From NCBI RefSeq assembly GCF_000411115.1, contig NZ_KE150253.1:186001-250000 (forward strand): DNA of 64,000 bases, given 5' to 3'. Under the pieces are notes generated by a model. It made no database searches and was not told the DNA's origin. It saw only the letters and a program-made list of their open reading frames with translations. Each line of letters opens with the position of its first letter. The first letter of the stretch is position 1. The translations under genes were made by a program, and so were the position numbers. The stretch comes from Capnocytophaga granulosa ATCC 51502 (lineage in GTDB: Bacteria; Bacteroidota; Bacteroidia; Flavobacteriales; Flavobacteriaceae). Of this stretch, positions 45,134-54,040 are shown piece by piece.

Positions 45134-45214
45134 AGTAATTGATTTTAAGTAAAAAGTGAAAAGAGAACAGTGAAAAGTGAATAGAGGAGAATCCATTAGT
45201 CACTCGTCACTTGT
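45134..45214. repeat. GTGAAAAG and GTCATTA short-period repeats
   Basis: Units such as AAAAGTGAAAAGAGAACAGTGAA, then ATTAGTCACTCGTCACTTGTCATTA, fill the gap between serS and the next minus-strand gene. Confidence 0.65.
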
Positions 45215-45216
45215 CA

Positions 45217-45852
45217 TTATTTAAGTACTCTACTGGTTTTGGCATAGGCTTTTTGCCAATAGTTTTCTGAAAGGCTTGATACGGTAATGCCTTGGGAGAC
45301 GGAGGCGTGTATGAATTTGACTTCATCGCCTACTCCTACTACGATACCTACATGGCTGATGCGGTTGCGCTTTCGGTTGGTTTTGAAGAAGAGCAGGTCG
45401 CCGACTTCAGCTTGGCTTAATGGAATATCTTTTCCTTGGGTAGACATCTCAATAGAGGAACGGCTCAAGGGGACATTGATAGCGCTGAAAGCAGTACTTA
45501 CAAATCCTGAGCAATCCATACCACTACGACTGGTACCTGCCCACTTGTAGGGTGTACCTATATAAGAATAGGCCGAGTCAATTAGGGTAACGATACGTTC
45601 TTCAGCGCCTAAAGCAGCCATATCAGGCTTGATAAGCAATTCCGCTCTTCGGCTGATGGGCATGGCCGATTCGTCAATAACCTCTCTCTCATAGCGGGAG
45701 ATATTTCCAAAGTCGGTGGCAGCGATGAGCATATCATTGGCTCCTTCCATATAGGAAGGGTTATCTACCAATTCTCGAGCAGGGCGATTCTGCGCTTGTA
45801 GGGAAAGACCTGCTAAAAAAGCAAAAGTAAGAGTAGGAAATATTTTTTTCAT
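45217..45852 (-). CDS. NlpC/P60-family cell-wall peptidase
   Basis: This exported 211-residue protein has a signal peptide (to QA, residues 19-20), a spacer region of about 65 residues and an NlpC/P60 (C40) domain. The catalytic triad is C114 (GMDCSGF), H167 (SHVGIVVG) and H182 (FIHAS). These enzymes cut D-gamma-glutamyl bonds in peptidoglycan peptides. A -7 box (CAAAGTTA in plus orientation) lies at 45970-45977. The neighbours are unrelated, so it probably acts in general wall turnover. Confidence 0.9.
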   Translation of the reverse strand: MKKIFPTLTFAFLAGLSLQAQNRPARELVDNPSYMEGANDMLIAATDFGNISRYEREVIDESAMPISRRAELLIKPDMAALGAEERIVTLIDSAYSYIGTPYKWAGTSRSGMDCSGFVSTAFSAINVPLSRSSIEMSTQGKDIPLSQAEVGDLLFFKTNRKRNRISHVGIVVGVGDEVKFIHASVSQGITVSSLSENYWQKAYAKTSRVLK

Positions 45853-46111
45853 AGATCTATTTTTGATAAATATCTTTTACGAAATGAGTGTTGTTTTCTT
45901 TGGCATGAGCTATAAGCACACATCAGTAGATGAAAATGAACTACTTGGAAATCATCTAATAGCGCTCCGCAAAGTTACGGAATTAATTGATTAGTTGTAT
46001 GTTTTTTTTCGTTTTTGTTGATAAAAACATTATTTTGTTTATATCAAATGTTAAACAAGCGCGAAACCTAAGGTGTAACTGGTGAATATTCACTATATTT
46101 GCGCCAAAAAT

Positions 46112-46774
46112 ATGGTACAGCTCTTCTCCACTAAACTTCTTTCCCCAGCTCAGTTGCAGGCCTTTGTTTGTGCAGGCTTTGCGCTGGAGATGAGCGATTT
46201 TATCAAGGTGGTACCTGCCACTGCTTTGACCTGGGTTCCTCAAGCGGATTATTTTTTGCTAACCAGCCAAAATGCCTTGTATGCCTTGCGCTCCATGCCT
46301 TGTTATGAGCAACTCCCTCACCGAAAGGCTTTCTGTGTAGGAGAGAAAACCCGAAAGTTACTCGAAGCGGAGGGTTGGGAAGTAGTGGCATCGTTTGACT
46401 ATGCCAAGCAGTTAGCACCCTATTTGGTCAAGCATTATGCTAAGAGTTCGTTTGTGTTTTTCTGTGGAGAAAAACGAATGGACACCTTACCTACTACTTT
46501 GAAAGCAAATCATATACAACTCCAAGAGTGTCTTACTTACCATACACAACCAACTCCAATGAAGCTTACCAAGCGCTATGAGGGGCTGCTTTTCTTTAGT
46601 CCTTCTGCTATAGAGAGTTATCTAAGGGAAAATACCCTATCGGGGGAGAAGGCTATATGTATAGGAACGACCACTCAAGCGGCTTTGCCTGAAGCAGTGG
46701 AGAGCTATGTAGCTGAACGCCCTACGGTGGAGAGCGTTTTGGCGTGTTGCAAAGAACTATTTAAAAACAGATAA
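46112..46774 (+). CDS. hemD: Uroporphyrinogen-III synthase
   Basis: This 220-residue protein has the bilobed HemD layout: repeated alpha/beta units, LLTSQNALYAL in the first lobe and FFSPSAIESYL in the second. It turns hydroxymethylbilane to uroporphyrinogen III in heme synthesis. Sequence conservation in this family is low, so the assignment leans on the lobes and on hemE lying 12 bases downstream. A -7 box TATATTTG at 46094-46101 sits inside the longer frame, so the ATG at 46112 is the start. Confidence 0.85.
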   Translation: MVQLFSTKLLSPAQLQAFVCAGFALEMSDFIKVVPATALTWVPQADYFLLTSQNALYALRSMPCYEQLPHRKAFCVGEKTRKLLEAEGWEVVASFDYAKQLAPYLVKHYAKSSFVFFCGEKRMDTLPTTLKANHIQLQECLTYHTQPTPMKLTKRYEGLLFFSPSAIESYLRENTLSGEKAICIGTTTQAALPEAVESYVAERPTVESVLACCKELFKNR

Positions 46775-46786
46775 ACTTACTAACTC

Positions 46787-47812
46787 ATGATAAAGAATGA
46801 TCTTTTTCTAAGAATCCTAAAGGGTGAGACTACCGAGCGACCTGCGGTATGGATGATGCGTCAGGCGGGGCGTTACCTGCCTGAGTTTCGTGCCTTAAGA
46901 GACAAATATGACTTTTTCACACGCTGCCGTACCCCAGAGCTGGTAGCCGATATTACTACCCAGCCTGTGGATATAGTAGGGGTGGATGCGGCTATACTCT
47001 TTAGCGATATCTTGGTCGTACCCCAAGCTATGGGAATAGAAATAGAAATGAAAGAGCAGGTAGGGCCTTTTCTGCCGCACCCAATTCGCTCTGAAGCGGA
47101 TATAGAGCGGGTAGAAATCCCCGATGTTTCTCATGCACTGGGCTATGTGATGGATGGGATACGCCTAACGAAAGAGCGCTTGGCAGGTAGCGTTCCTCTT
47201 ATTGGTTTTGCTGGTGCACCATGGACTATCTTTTGTTATGCAGTGGAGGGCAAAGGCTCCAAAAACTTTGATGTAGCCAAGTCCTTTGCCTTTTCTCACC
47301 CCGAATGGGCACATAGTTTGCTACAGAAAATCACCGATACTACCATTGCCTACCTCAAAGAAAAGGTAAAGGCAGGGGTAGATGCCTTGCAACTTTTTGA
47401 CAGCTGGGGAGGTGTGCTTTCTCCTGAGGACTATCGCCTATACTCTTGGCGCTATACCCAACAGATTGTAGAGGCACTCTCTGAGCAGGTGCCAGTGATT
47501 GTCTTTGCCAAAGGCTGTTGGTATGCACTGCAAGAGATGAGCCAGAGTAAGGCCGCTGCCTTAGGTATAGACTGGAGTTGTAGCCCTGCTGTGGCACGCC
47601 AGCTCACCGGAGGCAAGAAGGTACTCCAAGGAAACCTAGACCCTGCATGGCTGCTTTCTTCTCCTGAACTTATCAAGGAAAAAACTTGGCAAATGATTCG
47701 CTCCTTTGGCAAAGAACACTATATAGCCAACTTAGGCCATGGCATACTCCCTCATGTGCCAGTGGCACATGCACAGGCCTTCGTGGAGGCTGTGAAGACC
47801 TTTAAGGAGTAA
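46787..47812 (+). CDS. hemE: Uroporphyrinogen decarboxylase
   Basis: This 341-residue enzyme removes four carboxyls from uroporphyrinogen III to give coproporphyrinogen III. The signature [17 protein letters not shown] is at about 19-35, and [19 protein letters not shown] is the second conserved block. It follows hemD by 12 bases and is probably co-transcribed. Its last 11 bases overlap the stop region of the convergent sirtuin gene. Confidence 0.97.
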   Translation: MIKNDLFLRILKGETTERPAVWMMRQAGRYLPEFRALRDKYDFFTRCRTPELVADITTQPVDIVGVDAAILFSDILVVPQAMGIEIEMKEQVGPFLPHPIRSEADIERVEIPDVSHALGYVMDGIRLTKERLAGSVPLIGFAGAPWTIFCYAVEGKGSKNFDVAKSFAFSHPEWAHSLLQKITDTTIAYLKEKVKAGVDALQLFDSWGGVLSPEDYRLYSWRYTQQIVEALSEQVPVIVFAKGCWYALQEMSQSKAAALGIDWSCSPAVARQLTGGKKVLQGNLDPAWLLSSPELIKEKTWQMIRSFGKEHYIANLGHGILPHVPVAHAQAFVEAVKTFKE

Positions 47813-48479
47813 TCAGTTCTATAGCCTTGGCGACCCCTGTGGAGGCTTTTTGAGCAATTACAGTAAGGTCGCCCTTGCTATGCAAGGAGGGGTTGGGGTC
47901 TATGTAAAAGACAGGGATACCTTCCCTTCGGTAATCCATCAGTCCAGCGGCAGGATACACTTGTAGGGAAGTACCTATGACCATGAGCACATCGGCGGTA
48001 TAGACTTCTTCTATGGCCTTATCCAGCATGGGAACTTCCTCACCAAACCACACGATATGAGGGCGCAGTTGGGCACCCGTAGGGCTTTTGTCGCCTATAT
48101 GAATATCTCCTGTACAGGGATAGGTTGTGTAAGGATCATCTACCCCACGGCTTTTGAGCAGTTCGCCGTGTAGGTGTATGATGTGTTGGCTACCTGCACG
48201 CTCATGCAGGTCATCTACATTCTGAGTGATAACCACTACATGGAAGCGCTTTTCTAAGTGAGCCAAGAGGCGATGTGCCTCGTTGGGTTCCACTTCCTTG
48301 AGCTGACGGCGGCGCTGGTTATAGAAATCCAACACCAACTCAGGATTAGCAGCGAAGCCCTCAGGGGTGGCTACTTCATTGACATCGTAGCCTTCCCAGA
48401 GGCCTCCTGCATCACGGAAGGTGCTAATGCCACTTTCGGCACTGATACCCGCACCGGTGAGTACAACTAATTTCTTCAT
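47802..48479 (-). CDS. cobB: NAD-dependent protein deacylase, sirtuin (CobB-like)
   Basis: This 225-residue sirtuin has [14 protein letters not shown] (9-23), TQNVDDLH (85-92), catalytic H104 (HLHG) and [12 protein letters not shown]. The Y53-x-x-R56 pair marks the class III form that removes succinyl and malonyl groups from lysine. The zinc site is degraded: of the four usual Cys only one (C122) is visible. It overlaps the end of hemE on the opposite strand by 11 bases. It differs strongly from the SIR2-like defence protein at 4930. Confidence 0.92.
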   Translation of the reverse strand: MKKLVVLTGAGISAESGISTFRDAGGLWEGYDVNEVATPEGFAANPELVLDFYNQRRRQLKEVEPNEAHRLLAHLEKRFHVVVITQNVDDLHERAGSQHIIHLHGELLKSRGVDDPYTTYPCTGDIHIGDKSPTGAQLRPHIVWFGEEVPMLDKAIEEVYTADVLMVIGTSLQVYPAAGLMDYRREGIPVFYIDPNPSLHSKGDLTVIAQKASTGVAKAIELITP

Positions 48480-48493
48480 AATTTATAAGGGGT

Positions 48494-50698
48494 CTAATGT
48501 ACAAATTTTCTAAAATAGCCACATTCGGCTATGACCTCTTGGTAATACTTTGTATGGGCATATCGGCGGAGTTCTTCGAAAGCATCCCATCGGTAGTGCA
48601 ATCCTGTATCTAAGGACTCTCTGGTGTATTCTTCTTTGCAGAAAAAGTTCCTGTTATAATACTCATTGCGTTCTACTTTGGCTAGCAGATAGGTGATTTT
48701 TGCCCTTTGCTCATCATTGGAGGCGTGTTTTTTGGCTAAGAGATAATACTTTTTAGCTTGTTTCATATTCAGTAAGACGTCCCAATGCTCTGCACTGACA
48801 CGATAGCCATACTCGTCTATGATAGGATTGAGATAGAAGAAGCGCACACTGCCAAAATAAGAGGCATTGTAGAACGCATTTCCTACCAAAAGAGCATTGC
48901 TATAGGGGTCATCTCCTTTAGCTATTTTATCTTCCATCTCTTTTACCTTTTCAAGGAAAGATAGTTTGGTGTATTTCACCTTTTTAGGTAGAGCATGTTC
49001 GCAGTCGGCACAATCTCTTATCTTGCCATTGAAAGGATTGGCAGGGAGGATTGCTTTTTCCTGTGGTGTTTTCTTCATAAGAGCAATAGCCTCAGTGATT
49101 TGATCCTCATAGAAGGCATAGATAGCCTTACTTTCGTAGATATCATTGAGTGTATACTGATATTTCTTAGCCCAAAAAGTCTCCCAAGGGGTCTTGTCTT
49201 TCTTTTGCAAAAACTGTTCCATAGCGGCTGTTTGCGCCTCTTTTCTGTAATATCCCTTAACAGAATAAGTTAGTTCGGCCATAATAGGATTATTCTCTGC
49301 CTTATAGAGCATAGATATATATTTTCCTATAAATACAAGGGCATAGCCACTTCGCAAAGCCTCTTGTCCTTCAGGGGCTTTGTAGTCCCAAAGCCAAGGC
49401 AAGTCCTTGAGGAGTTTTTGCTCGGCCTGTGGAGTGATACGCTCTAGGGCAGCAACCTCATTGAGCAGGCCAATAAGGCGTACTTGTGCCTTTTTGGCAG
49501 GATTGTCAGCCATTTTTTCTGCCTTGGAGAGAAAAGTACGAGCCTCGTTGAACTCGTTTCGGAAGCTACTAACATAGCCCGCGGCTACCTGCCATAGATA
49601 AGGGTTGGCTACTTTTTTGTCTTTGGCGGTGGTCAGGATCCAATCGGTAGGGTAGTCTTGGGTGGCTACCGCTTGGGTATGCTGGTGGTAAGCCTTGTAG
49701 GAGCTGATAGGCTCTCCATAAGAACCATAGATATTTACCTTGGCTTCTAAGCGATTGACATAACGAGAGAGCAGAAAATCCACATAAGGAGATTGGCTAT
49801 CCAAAGCAAGGATTTTTTCTATAGCGTCTTTCTCGCTATTGTAATAGCCGTCCATTGCCCATAGAGCGCATTGCTCTTGGGTGGAAAGGCCAGCGGAGAG
49901 CTTATGAAGTTGTTCAGCGGAGAGCGGGCGATACTCGTAAGTAACCGTCTGCCGCAAAGAGGGTACTCTGTTGAATATCTGAGCTAGCAAGGGGGTACTC
50001 TTGGCATAGTTCTTCTGAGCGATATAGGCGCCTGCTACATAGTGCATACCGCGATAGTAGAGGTCAGTACGTGGTTGGGTGGTCTCTGTTTGCATGAAAT
50101 AGTCAATTACCGAGGCACGCTCTGCTGAATAGAACTTCAGACGCATGAGCTGATACCACATTCTATGGGCGAAGAACTCATCTTTGTCCTTGAGGGCATC
50201 TTGGTACAGGGTCTCTGCCTTGCTGATTTCCGCCTGTTGGGTATAGGCAACCTTGCGGCTATCATAGTCCCAGCGGTTATAAGATACATTGGTAATAGCC
50301 TCATTGTCTCTGGCTATAGCAAGTAGGGAGAAGAAGCGCTGCACTTTCTTATCGGACGGAGCAGATTGGTGTATCTCCTTTAGTGCCTCTTTGTCATAGA
50401 GGTAGTACTTGATTTTTTCTTTAGTGAGCGCTTTGCCCAAGTACTCTGACCAGCTTTGGATATCGGTCTGGGAGAAATCCCTTGACTGCTCATCTATATA
50501 GTTGTTTCCATAGAAAAGGTAGTCGCTATCATAGAAAAGTGGGGTATAGGATTTTTGAGACACGGTAACCTCTGGTGAGAATGCCGAATTGTAATCATAG
50601 CCCATGAACCCATCAATACAGGCATAGAGGTAGGTGCCATAGGCAGCAGCGATGAGCAGACATAGCTTAGCGCAGTTTTTTAAAAAAGTCTTTTTCAT
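48494..50698 (-). CDS. Large exported TPR-like protein
   Basis: From the ATG at 50698 the protein has 734 residues: a signal/anchor (LCLLIAAAYGTYLYAC) and then mostly helical, Tyr- and Ala-rich repeats of TPR type (AYIAQKNYAKSTPLLAQIF, AQVRLIGLLNEVAALE). It is exported and possibly lipid-anchored at C27. I do not recognise a named family. Its start overlaps the end of the upstream lipoprotein gene by about 30 bases, so the two are co-translated. They belong to the four-gene run that begins with rloA copy 2. Confidence 0.75.
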   Translation of the reverse strand: MKKTFLKNCAKLCLLIAAAYGTYLYACIDGFMGYDYNSAFSPEVTVSQKSYTPLFYDSDYLFYGNNYIDEQSRDFSQTDIQSWSEYLGKALTKEKIKYYLYDKEALKEIHQSAPSDKKVQRFFSLLAIARDNEAITNVSYNRWDYDSRKVAYTQQAEISKAETLYQDALKDKDEFFAHRMWYQLMRLKFYSAERASVIDYFMQTETTQPRTDLYYRGMHYVAGAYIAQKNYAKSTPLLAQIFNRVPSLRQTVTYEYRPLSAEQLHKLSAGLSTQEQCALWAMDGYYNSEKDAIEKILALDSQSPYVDFLLSRYVNRLEAKVNIYGSYGEPISSYKAYHQHTQAVATQDYPTDWILTTAKDKKVANPYLWQVAAGYVSSFRNEFNEARTFLSKAEKMADNPAKKAQVRLIGLLNEVAALERITPQAEQKLLKDLPWLWDYKAPEGQEALRSGYALVFIGKYISMLYKAENNPIMAELTYSVKGYYRKEAQTAAMEQFLQKKDKTPWETFWAKKYQYTLNDIYESKAIYAFYEDQITEAIALMKKTPQEKAILPANPFNGKIRDCADCEHALPKKVKYTKLSFLEKVKEMEDKIAKGDDPYSNALLVGNAFYNASYFGSVRFFYLNPIIDEYGYRVSAEHWDVLLNMKQAKKYYLLAKKHASNDEQRAKITYLLAKVERNEYYNRNFFCKEEYTRESLDTGLHYRWDAFEELRRYAHTKYYQEVIAECGYFRKFVH

Positions 50699-51659
50699 AG
50701 GTGTCAATATTTGTGTTTAGGTCGTATAAAATAATCTCTTCGGGGGCGGACTTTAGGTGCTTAGTAAGGTCGGCCTTCATGGTCAAAAGGTCAGTCTGGC
50801 TGATCTCTTCTATCTTGATAATATCGCCTTTTTGCCAACGTTGTCCCTTGTAGGCAATAGGTTCAGTAACCAAGTAACAATCGCTGTTGCCCATACGACT
50901 GAGTTGGCTCAGTGTATCAGCCTCCGCAAAGGTAAGTCCTCCGACAAGGTCGGTTACCTCCCCAGCTATGGAGTGCACACCCCAACTGAATATAGGCAAG
51001 GCTACCTTCAGCGGTAGGGGATAGGAGCGCAGAGCGGGCAGGTACTTCTGGGCGGTGGCGCGGTCATAGATAGAGTTGGCCCCTGTGGCGGTAATCTTGC
51101 CCATGTTATAGTACATCAGCACCCCATAATCCACAGGAGGAATCCCCGTACGGTCGTGGTACTTGACCTGATGCAGACGGATGGTAGCCGAAAGCTGATA
51201 AGAATTTTGTGCTCTGAAATACTTGATAAAATCAAAATAATGTGTTTTGCTTTTGAGCGACCAATCACAATCCAATTGTACCTGCTTGACCGTCAGGTTG
51301 TAGGAGTGATTGATTTGCTCTATATACCCACTGAGCTTTTCTGCCAGTTGCTCCGCAGCTACTTTATCGCTTAGGAAAACCTCATTCTTAATATAGATGA
51401 CAGGAATAACCTCCTTGCCCTTAAGTGCTGCTGCGTCCAACTCTACAGGAGCATCGGGGACAGCCTCCCCCTCCAGCAAAATGATATCACAATAGCGGAT
51501 ATAGAGCTTTTGGACATCATACTCCGAGAGAAATTCTTGCTGAGGAGCACTTAAGGAAAAGCGTGTTTTCCAGTAATAGGCACTCAGCTGAGCAGGGGCA
51601 GGCTGCTTATGACATGCCAAAGAAAGGAACACTAATGAGTATAATAGTACCTTTTTCAT
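50667..51659 (-). CDS. Lipoprotein with a glycosidase-like TIM barrel
   Basis: From the ATG at 51659 the 330-residue lipoprotein has a signal ending LACHKQ. Repeating beta/alpha units, with QLDCDWSLKSK and GVLMYYNMGK, resemble the barrels of some sugar hydrolases. The catalytic pair is not assigned, so an enzyme role is tentative. Its ATG overlaps the RloB copy 2 stop as ATGA, tying an envelope protein to a defence-type pair. The next gene downstream is the TPR-like protein. Confidence 0.6.
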   Translation of the reverse strand: MKKVLLYSLVFLSLACHKQPAPAQLSAYYWKTRFSLSAPQQEFLSEYDVQKLYIRYCDIILLEGEAVPDAPVELDAAALKGKEVIPVIYIKNEVFLSDKVAAEQLAEKLSGYIEQINHSYNLTVKQVQLDCDWSLKSKTHYFDFIKYFRAQNSYQLSATIRLHQVKYHDRTGIPPVDYGVLMYYNMGKITATGANSIYDRATAQKYLPALRSYPLPLKVALPIFSWGVHSIAGEVTDLVGGLTFAEADTLSQLSRMGNSDCYLVTEPIAYKGQRWQKGDIIKIEEISQTDLLTMKADLTKHLKSAPEEIILYDLNTNIDTYEKDFFKKLR

Positions 51660-52297
51660 AAAGCCATCATTTCTTTTAAAAAGGGATATATACTTTGTGC
51701 TAAACAATGTACTTCCGTAGTATAGCGAATGGGTTGTCCCTTATCATCTCTCTCAAAATGTTTCAGACTATTATCTATAGCTGTTTTGATATGTATAGGA
51801 GCCTTGCGTGCATCAAAACCTCCTTTTATTTTGTGATTTAAAAATTCCTTAAAGGTTGTATAAGTTTTTACCTCTTCATCTTTTGGTTTATCTTCTATAA
51901 AATGGTAATATAGCCAAACTTCAAAAGAAGGATTACTTTGGCTTACTTCCCATATATTTTCGTCTGTTTTCCTTTGCATACAGAAGGTCTTTAACTGGCT
52001 TATTTTTTCATTCTCATTCCAGCGGTCAGTATCAATAACAAACCATACCTCATCATGATAGTCAGGGCTTAAAACAATTTCCTGAAAATAATCTATGGCT
52101 TGATTTCTAAGCTTCACAGGGTCGGATTTGCCTTCCTCATTTCCGATAGGGATAATATCAATATTAGACGAAATACCAGAGAAGTAGTTGAAATAGCTAA
52201 CTTCTCTATCACCCTCACAAAAGATATACACCTTTTTAGCTTCGCGACTAGGGGCTTTTCGTTGGTATAGTTTATTTCTAGTCAGATATGCTTTCAT
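51656..52297 (-). CDS. RloB-like Toprim-type protein, canonical copy
   Basis: This 213-residue RloB homologue has intact motifs: CEGDREVSYF (27-36), the DTD acid pair (89-91) and SFEVWLYYHF (124-133). RloB is thought to be a Toprim-type nuclease acting with the RloA ATPase, similar in build to ATPase/Toprim defence pairs such as PARIS or OLD. Function here is inferred. It overlaps the ATPase gene by 20 bases and the following lipoprotein start by 4. It is the natural comparison for the degenerate copy at 35028. Confidence 0.82.
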   Translation of the reverse strand: MKAYLTRNKLYQRKAPSREAKKVYIFCEGDREVSYFNYFSGISSNIDIIPIGNEEGKSDPVKLRNQAIDYFQEIVLSPDYHDEVWFVIDTDRWNENEKISQLKTFCMQRKTDENIWEVSQSNPSFEVWLYYHFIEDKPKDEEVKTYTTFKEFLNHKIKGGFDARKAPIHIKTAIDNSLKHFERDDKGQPIRYTTEVHCLAQSIYPFLKEMMAL

Positions 52298-53630
52298 CAG
52301 TATGCCAGTTAAGTTCTTTTAGGTTTGATAAAAAAGGTATGCCCCCATAACGCCCATTGAGGTAGCCGTCTTCAATATTAGCGGTATTACTGATATTGAA
52401 ATCACTTAATGAGTACATATGGGTAGCTCCCCCCTTGTCCTTTTGGGTGAACCAGATCTCGTCGGTACGCAATATTTCTTGGTCTAATAGGCATGATTCG
52501 TGGGTAGTAAAAATGAGTTGTCCTTGGGCTGAGGTATCTGATGATATTTTTCTAATAAGTTCTTTGATCATCATAGGGTGAATGCTGCGTTCTATTTCAT
52601 CTACTACAAAAACTACCTCTGCATTGATAACACCATTTATCAGGGGCGTATATTCTAATAGTCGCTTTGTACCATCTGATTCCCAACCAAAGGGGAAGAA
52701 AACTTTATGTCCTTCTTTGTCTAAGTGTTCCGTAAAGATTCTTTTTGCAAAAATCTTATCATTCTCTTCCATTACAAAAGTAATTTCCTCTCCTGTATCT
52801 GGATTCGTATTGGTAAAGAGCTGTTCCTGGTCATTCTTTATATTGTCTTTTAGATAATTCATCTCATTGCCTTGACCTACGATCTCTCTTTTTTGAATGT
52901 CTATCTTTTGGATACCTGTGCCAAGTGTTGGAATAAAAGCATTGGCAAACATGGTCGTACTATCATCAGTATCAAACTTATGGGCTATTCCTCTAATCTT
53001 AAAATTAGAATTAAGTACAATGAGCACATCAGAAAACCATTCGAAAACATTGTCAATATCAGCATACTCATTCGGGTATTTTTGAGTGAGAAAAGTAAGT
53101 AGTAACTCGTCTTTGCTCAATAATTTATCACTGAGCAATTCCAAAAACATACGTTCTTTTTCATTTTTTACTTGACTCTCTATAAAAGGAATTTCTTGTC
53201 TTTCGTTAGTTAAACTACGTTCAAAAACGATACGATCTTCCTTGTCCTTAAAAGTTTCTACAAGTGTTTCATTAAGTATTTTCTTTTGGTCAAAGGTAAG
53301 TGTATAGTAATACATTTTACTATTTGAGAGCAGCTCTATAGCTAATGAGATAGGTTTTGTAAGGGCTTCCTTACTTAGCTTGAACTTATAATCACTTACC
53401 TCATCTATGATTTTTCCTTTTTTTACTATATTCTGTAACAAACCAATAGCTCTTACGAAGTTAGATTTACCCGAAGCATTAGCTCCATAGATAGCACTTA
53501 AGCGCAGAAAATCTACCCCATTACAATGTTTTTTATGGTGTGGCAAGTGTTCTGAATCATTGGTAAGGAGGTTGAATTCCGTTTCTTCTTCAAATGAATA
53601 TAGGTTTTTTACTTGAAATCGTATAAGCAT
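52278..53630 (-). CDS. RloA-like ABC-type ATPase, canonical copy
   Basis: This 450-residue ATPase has Walker A GANASGKS (49-56), a signature ESDGTKR (317-323), Walker B VVFVVDEIE with E345, and switch His H377 (TTHE). All catalytic residues are present, unlike the copy at 35721. The inserted helical region at about 120-300 probably forms coiled-coil arms. It likely senses DNA or phage components and controls the RloB nuclease. It begins a four-gene run. The promoter (-7 box CAAAGATA in plus orientation at 53675-53682) is preceded by 65-bp tandem repeats. Confidence 0.88.
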   Translation of the reverse strand: MLIRFQVKNLYSFEEETEFNLLTNDSEHLPHHKKHCNGVDFLRLSAIYGANASGKSNFVRAIGLLQNIVKKGKIIDEVSDYKFKLSKEALTKPISLAIELLSNSKMYYYTLTFDQKKILNETLVETFKDKEDRIVFERSLTNERQEIPFIESQVKNEKERMFLELLSDKLLSKDELLLTFLTQKYPNEYADIDNVFEWFSDVLIVLNSNFKIRGIAHKFDTDDSTTMFANAFIPTLGTGIQKIDIQKREIVGQGNEMNYLKDNIKNDQEQLFTNTNPDTGEEITFVMEENDKIFAKRIFTEHLDKEGHKVFFPFGWESDGTKRLLEYTPLINGVINAEVVFVVDEIERSIHPMMIKELIRKISSDTSAQGQLIFTTHESCLLDQEILRTDEIWFTQKDKGGATHMYSLSDFNISNTANIEDGYLNGRYGGIPFLSNLKELNWHTDESISD

Positions 53631-53702
53631 ATTCTTGCTGTTTGTTCTCTGTTAAGGCTTTAGCTCCAATGGAACAAAGATAGTAAAAAAAATGAATAAA
53701 AT

Positions 53703-53862
53703 CTATCAAATAACCATCAAATAAAAACATGTTGATTATCAATGTTTTATTTTTTAGAAAGCTGATTCTATCAAATGACCGTCAAATAAAAACATGTTGA
53801 TTATCAATTGGTTAAATTTTAAAAGCCCGATTCTATCAAATGACCGTCAAATAAAAACGCTG
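53703..53862. repeat. 65-bp tandem repeat upstream of rloA copy 2
   Basis: Copies start at 53703, 53768 and 53833, exactly 65 bases apart; the third is truncated after about 26 bases. The conserved core is CTATCAAATRACCRTCAAAT then AAAAAC. In the two full copies, ATGTTGATTATCAAT follows (containing TTGAT-T-ATCAA), and a less similar A/T-rich tail completes the unit. Each core carries TCAAAT twice. The first copy supplies the likely -33 element of the rloA promoter. It could be an operator array or an iteron-like sequence. Confidence 0.8.
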
Positions 53863-53969
53863 TATAGAGTCATGGGTATTTCTTGCAAAAGTACAAATAA
53901 AAAGTAAAAAATAAAACAGAAAATGGGAAAACTTTTATAAGCCCTATCGGCATTAATCATTAAAAACTA

Positions 53970-54001
53970 TTTGCTCCTTTCAAAAAAAATAACTACCTTT
54001 G
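53970..54001 (+). promoter_or_regulatory. Promoter of lpdA
   Basis: TTTG (53970-53973), 20 bases, TACCTTTG (53994-54001): an exact consensus match 39 bases before the ATG. Confidence 0.75.
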
Positions 54002-54040
54002 TAGCTCACTGCGAGAAATACAATATTTAAATTTACTATA

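Noticed and set aside
45134..45196. N-terminal extension of seryl-tRNA synthetase
   Set aside because: The extra 21 residues are encoded by GTGAAAAG-type intergenic repeats, and the normal SerS start (MLQISYIREN) lies at 45133.
53703..53862. CRISPR-like array with 65-base period
   Set aside because: Only three copies occur, the last is truncated, and the intervening stretches resemble each other instead of being unique spacers. No cas genes are present.
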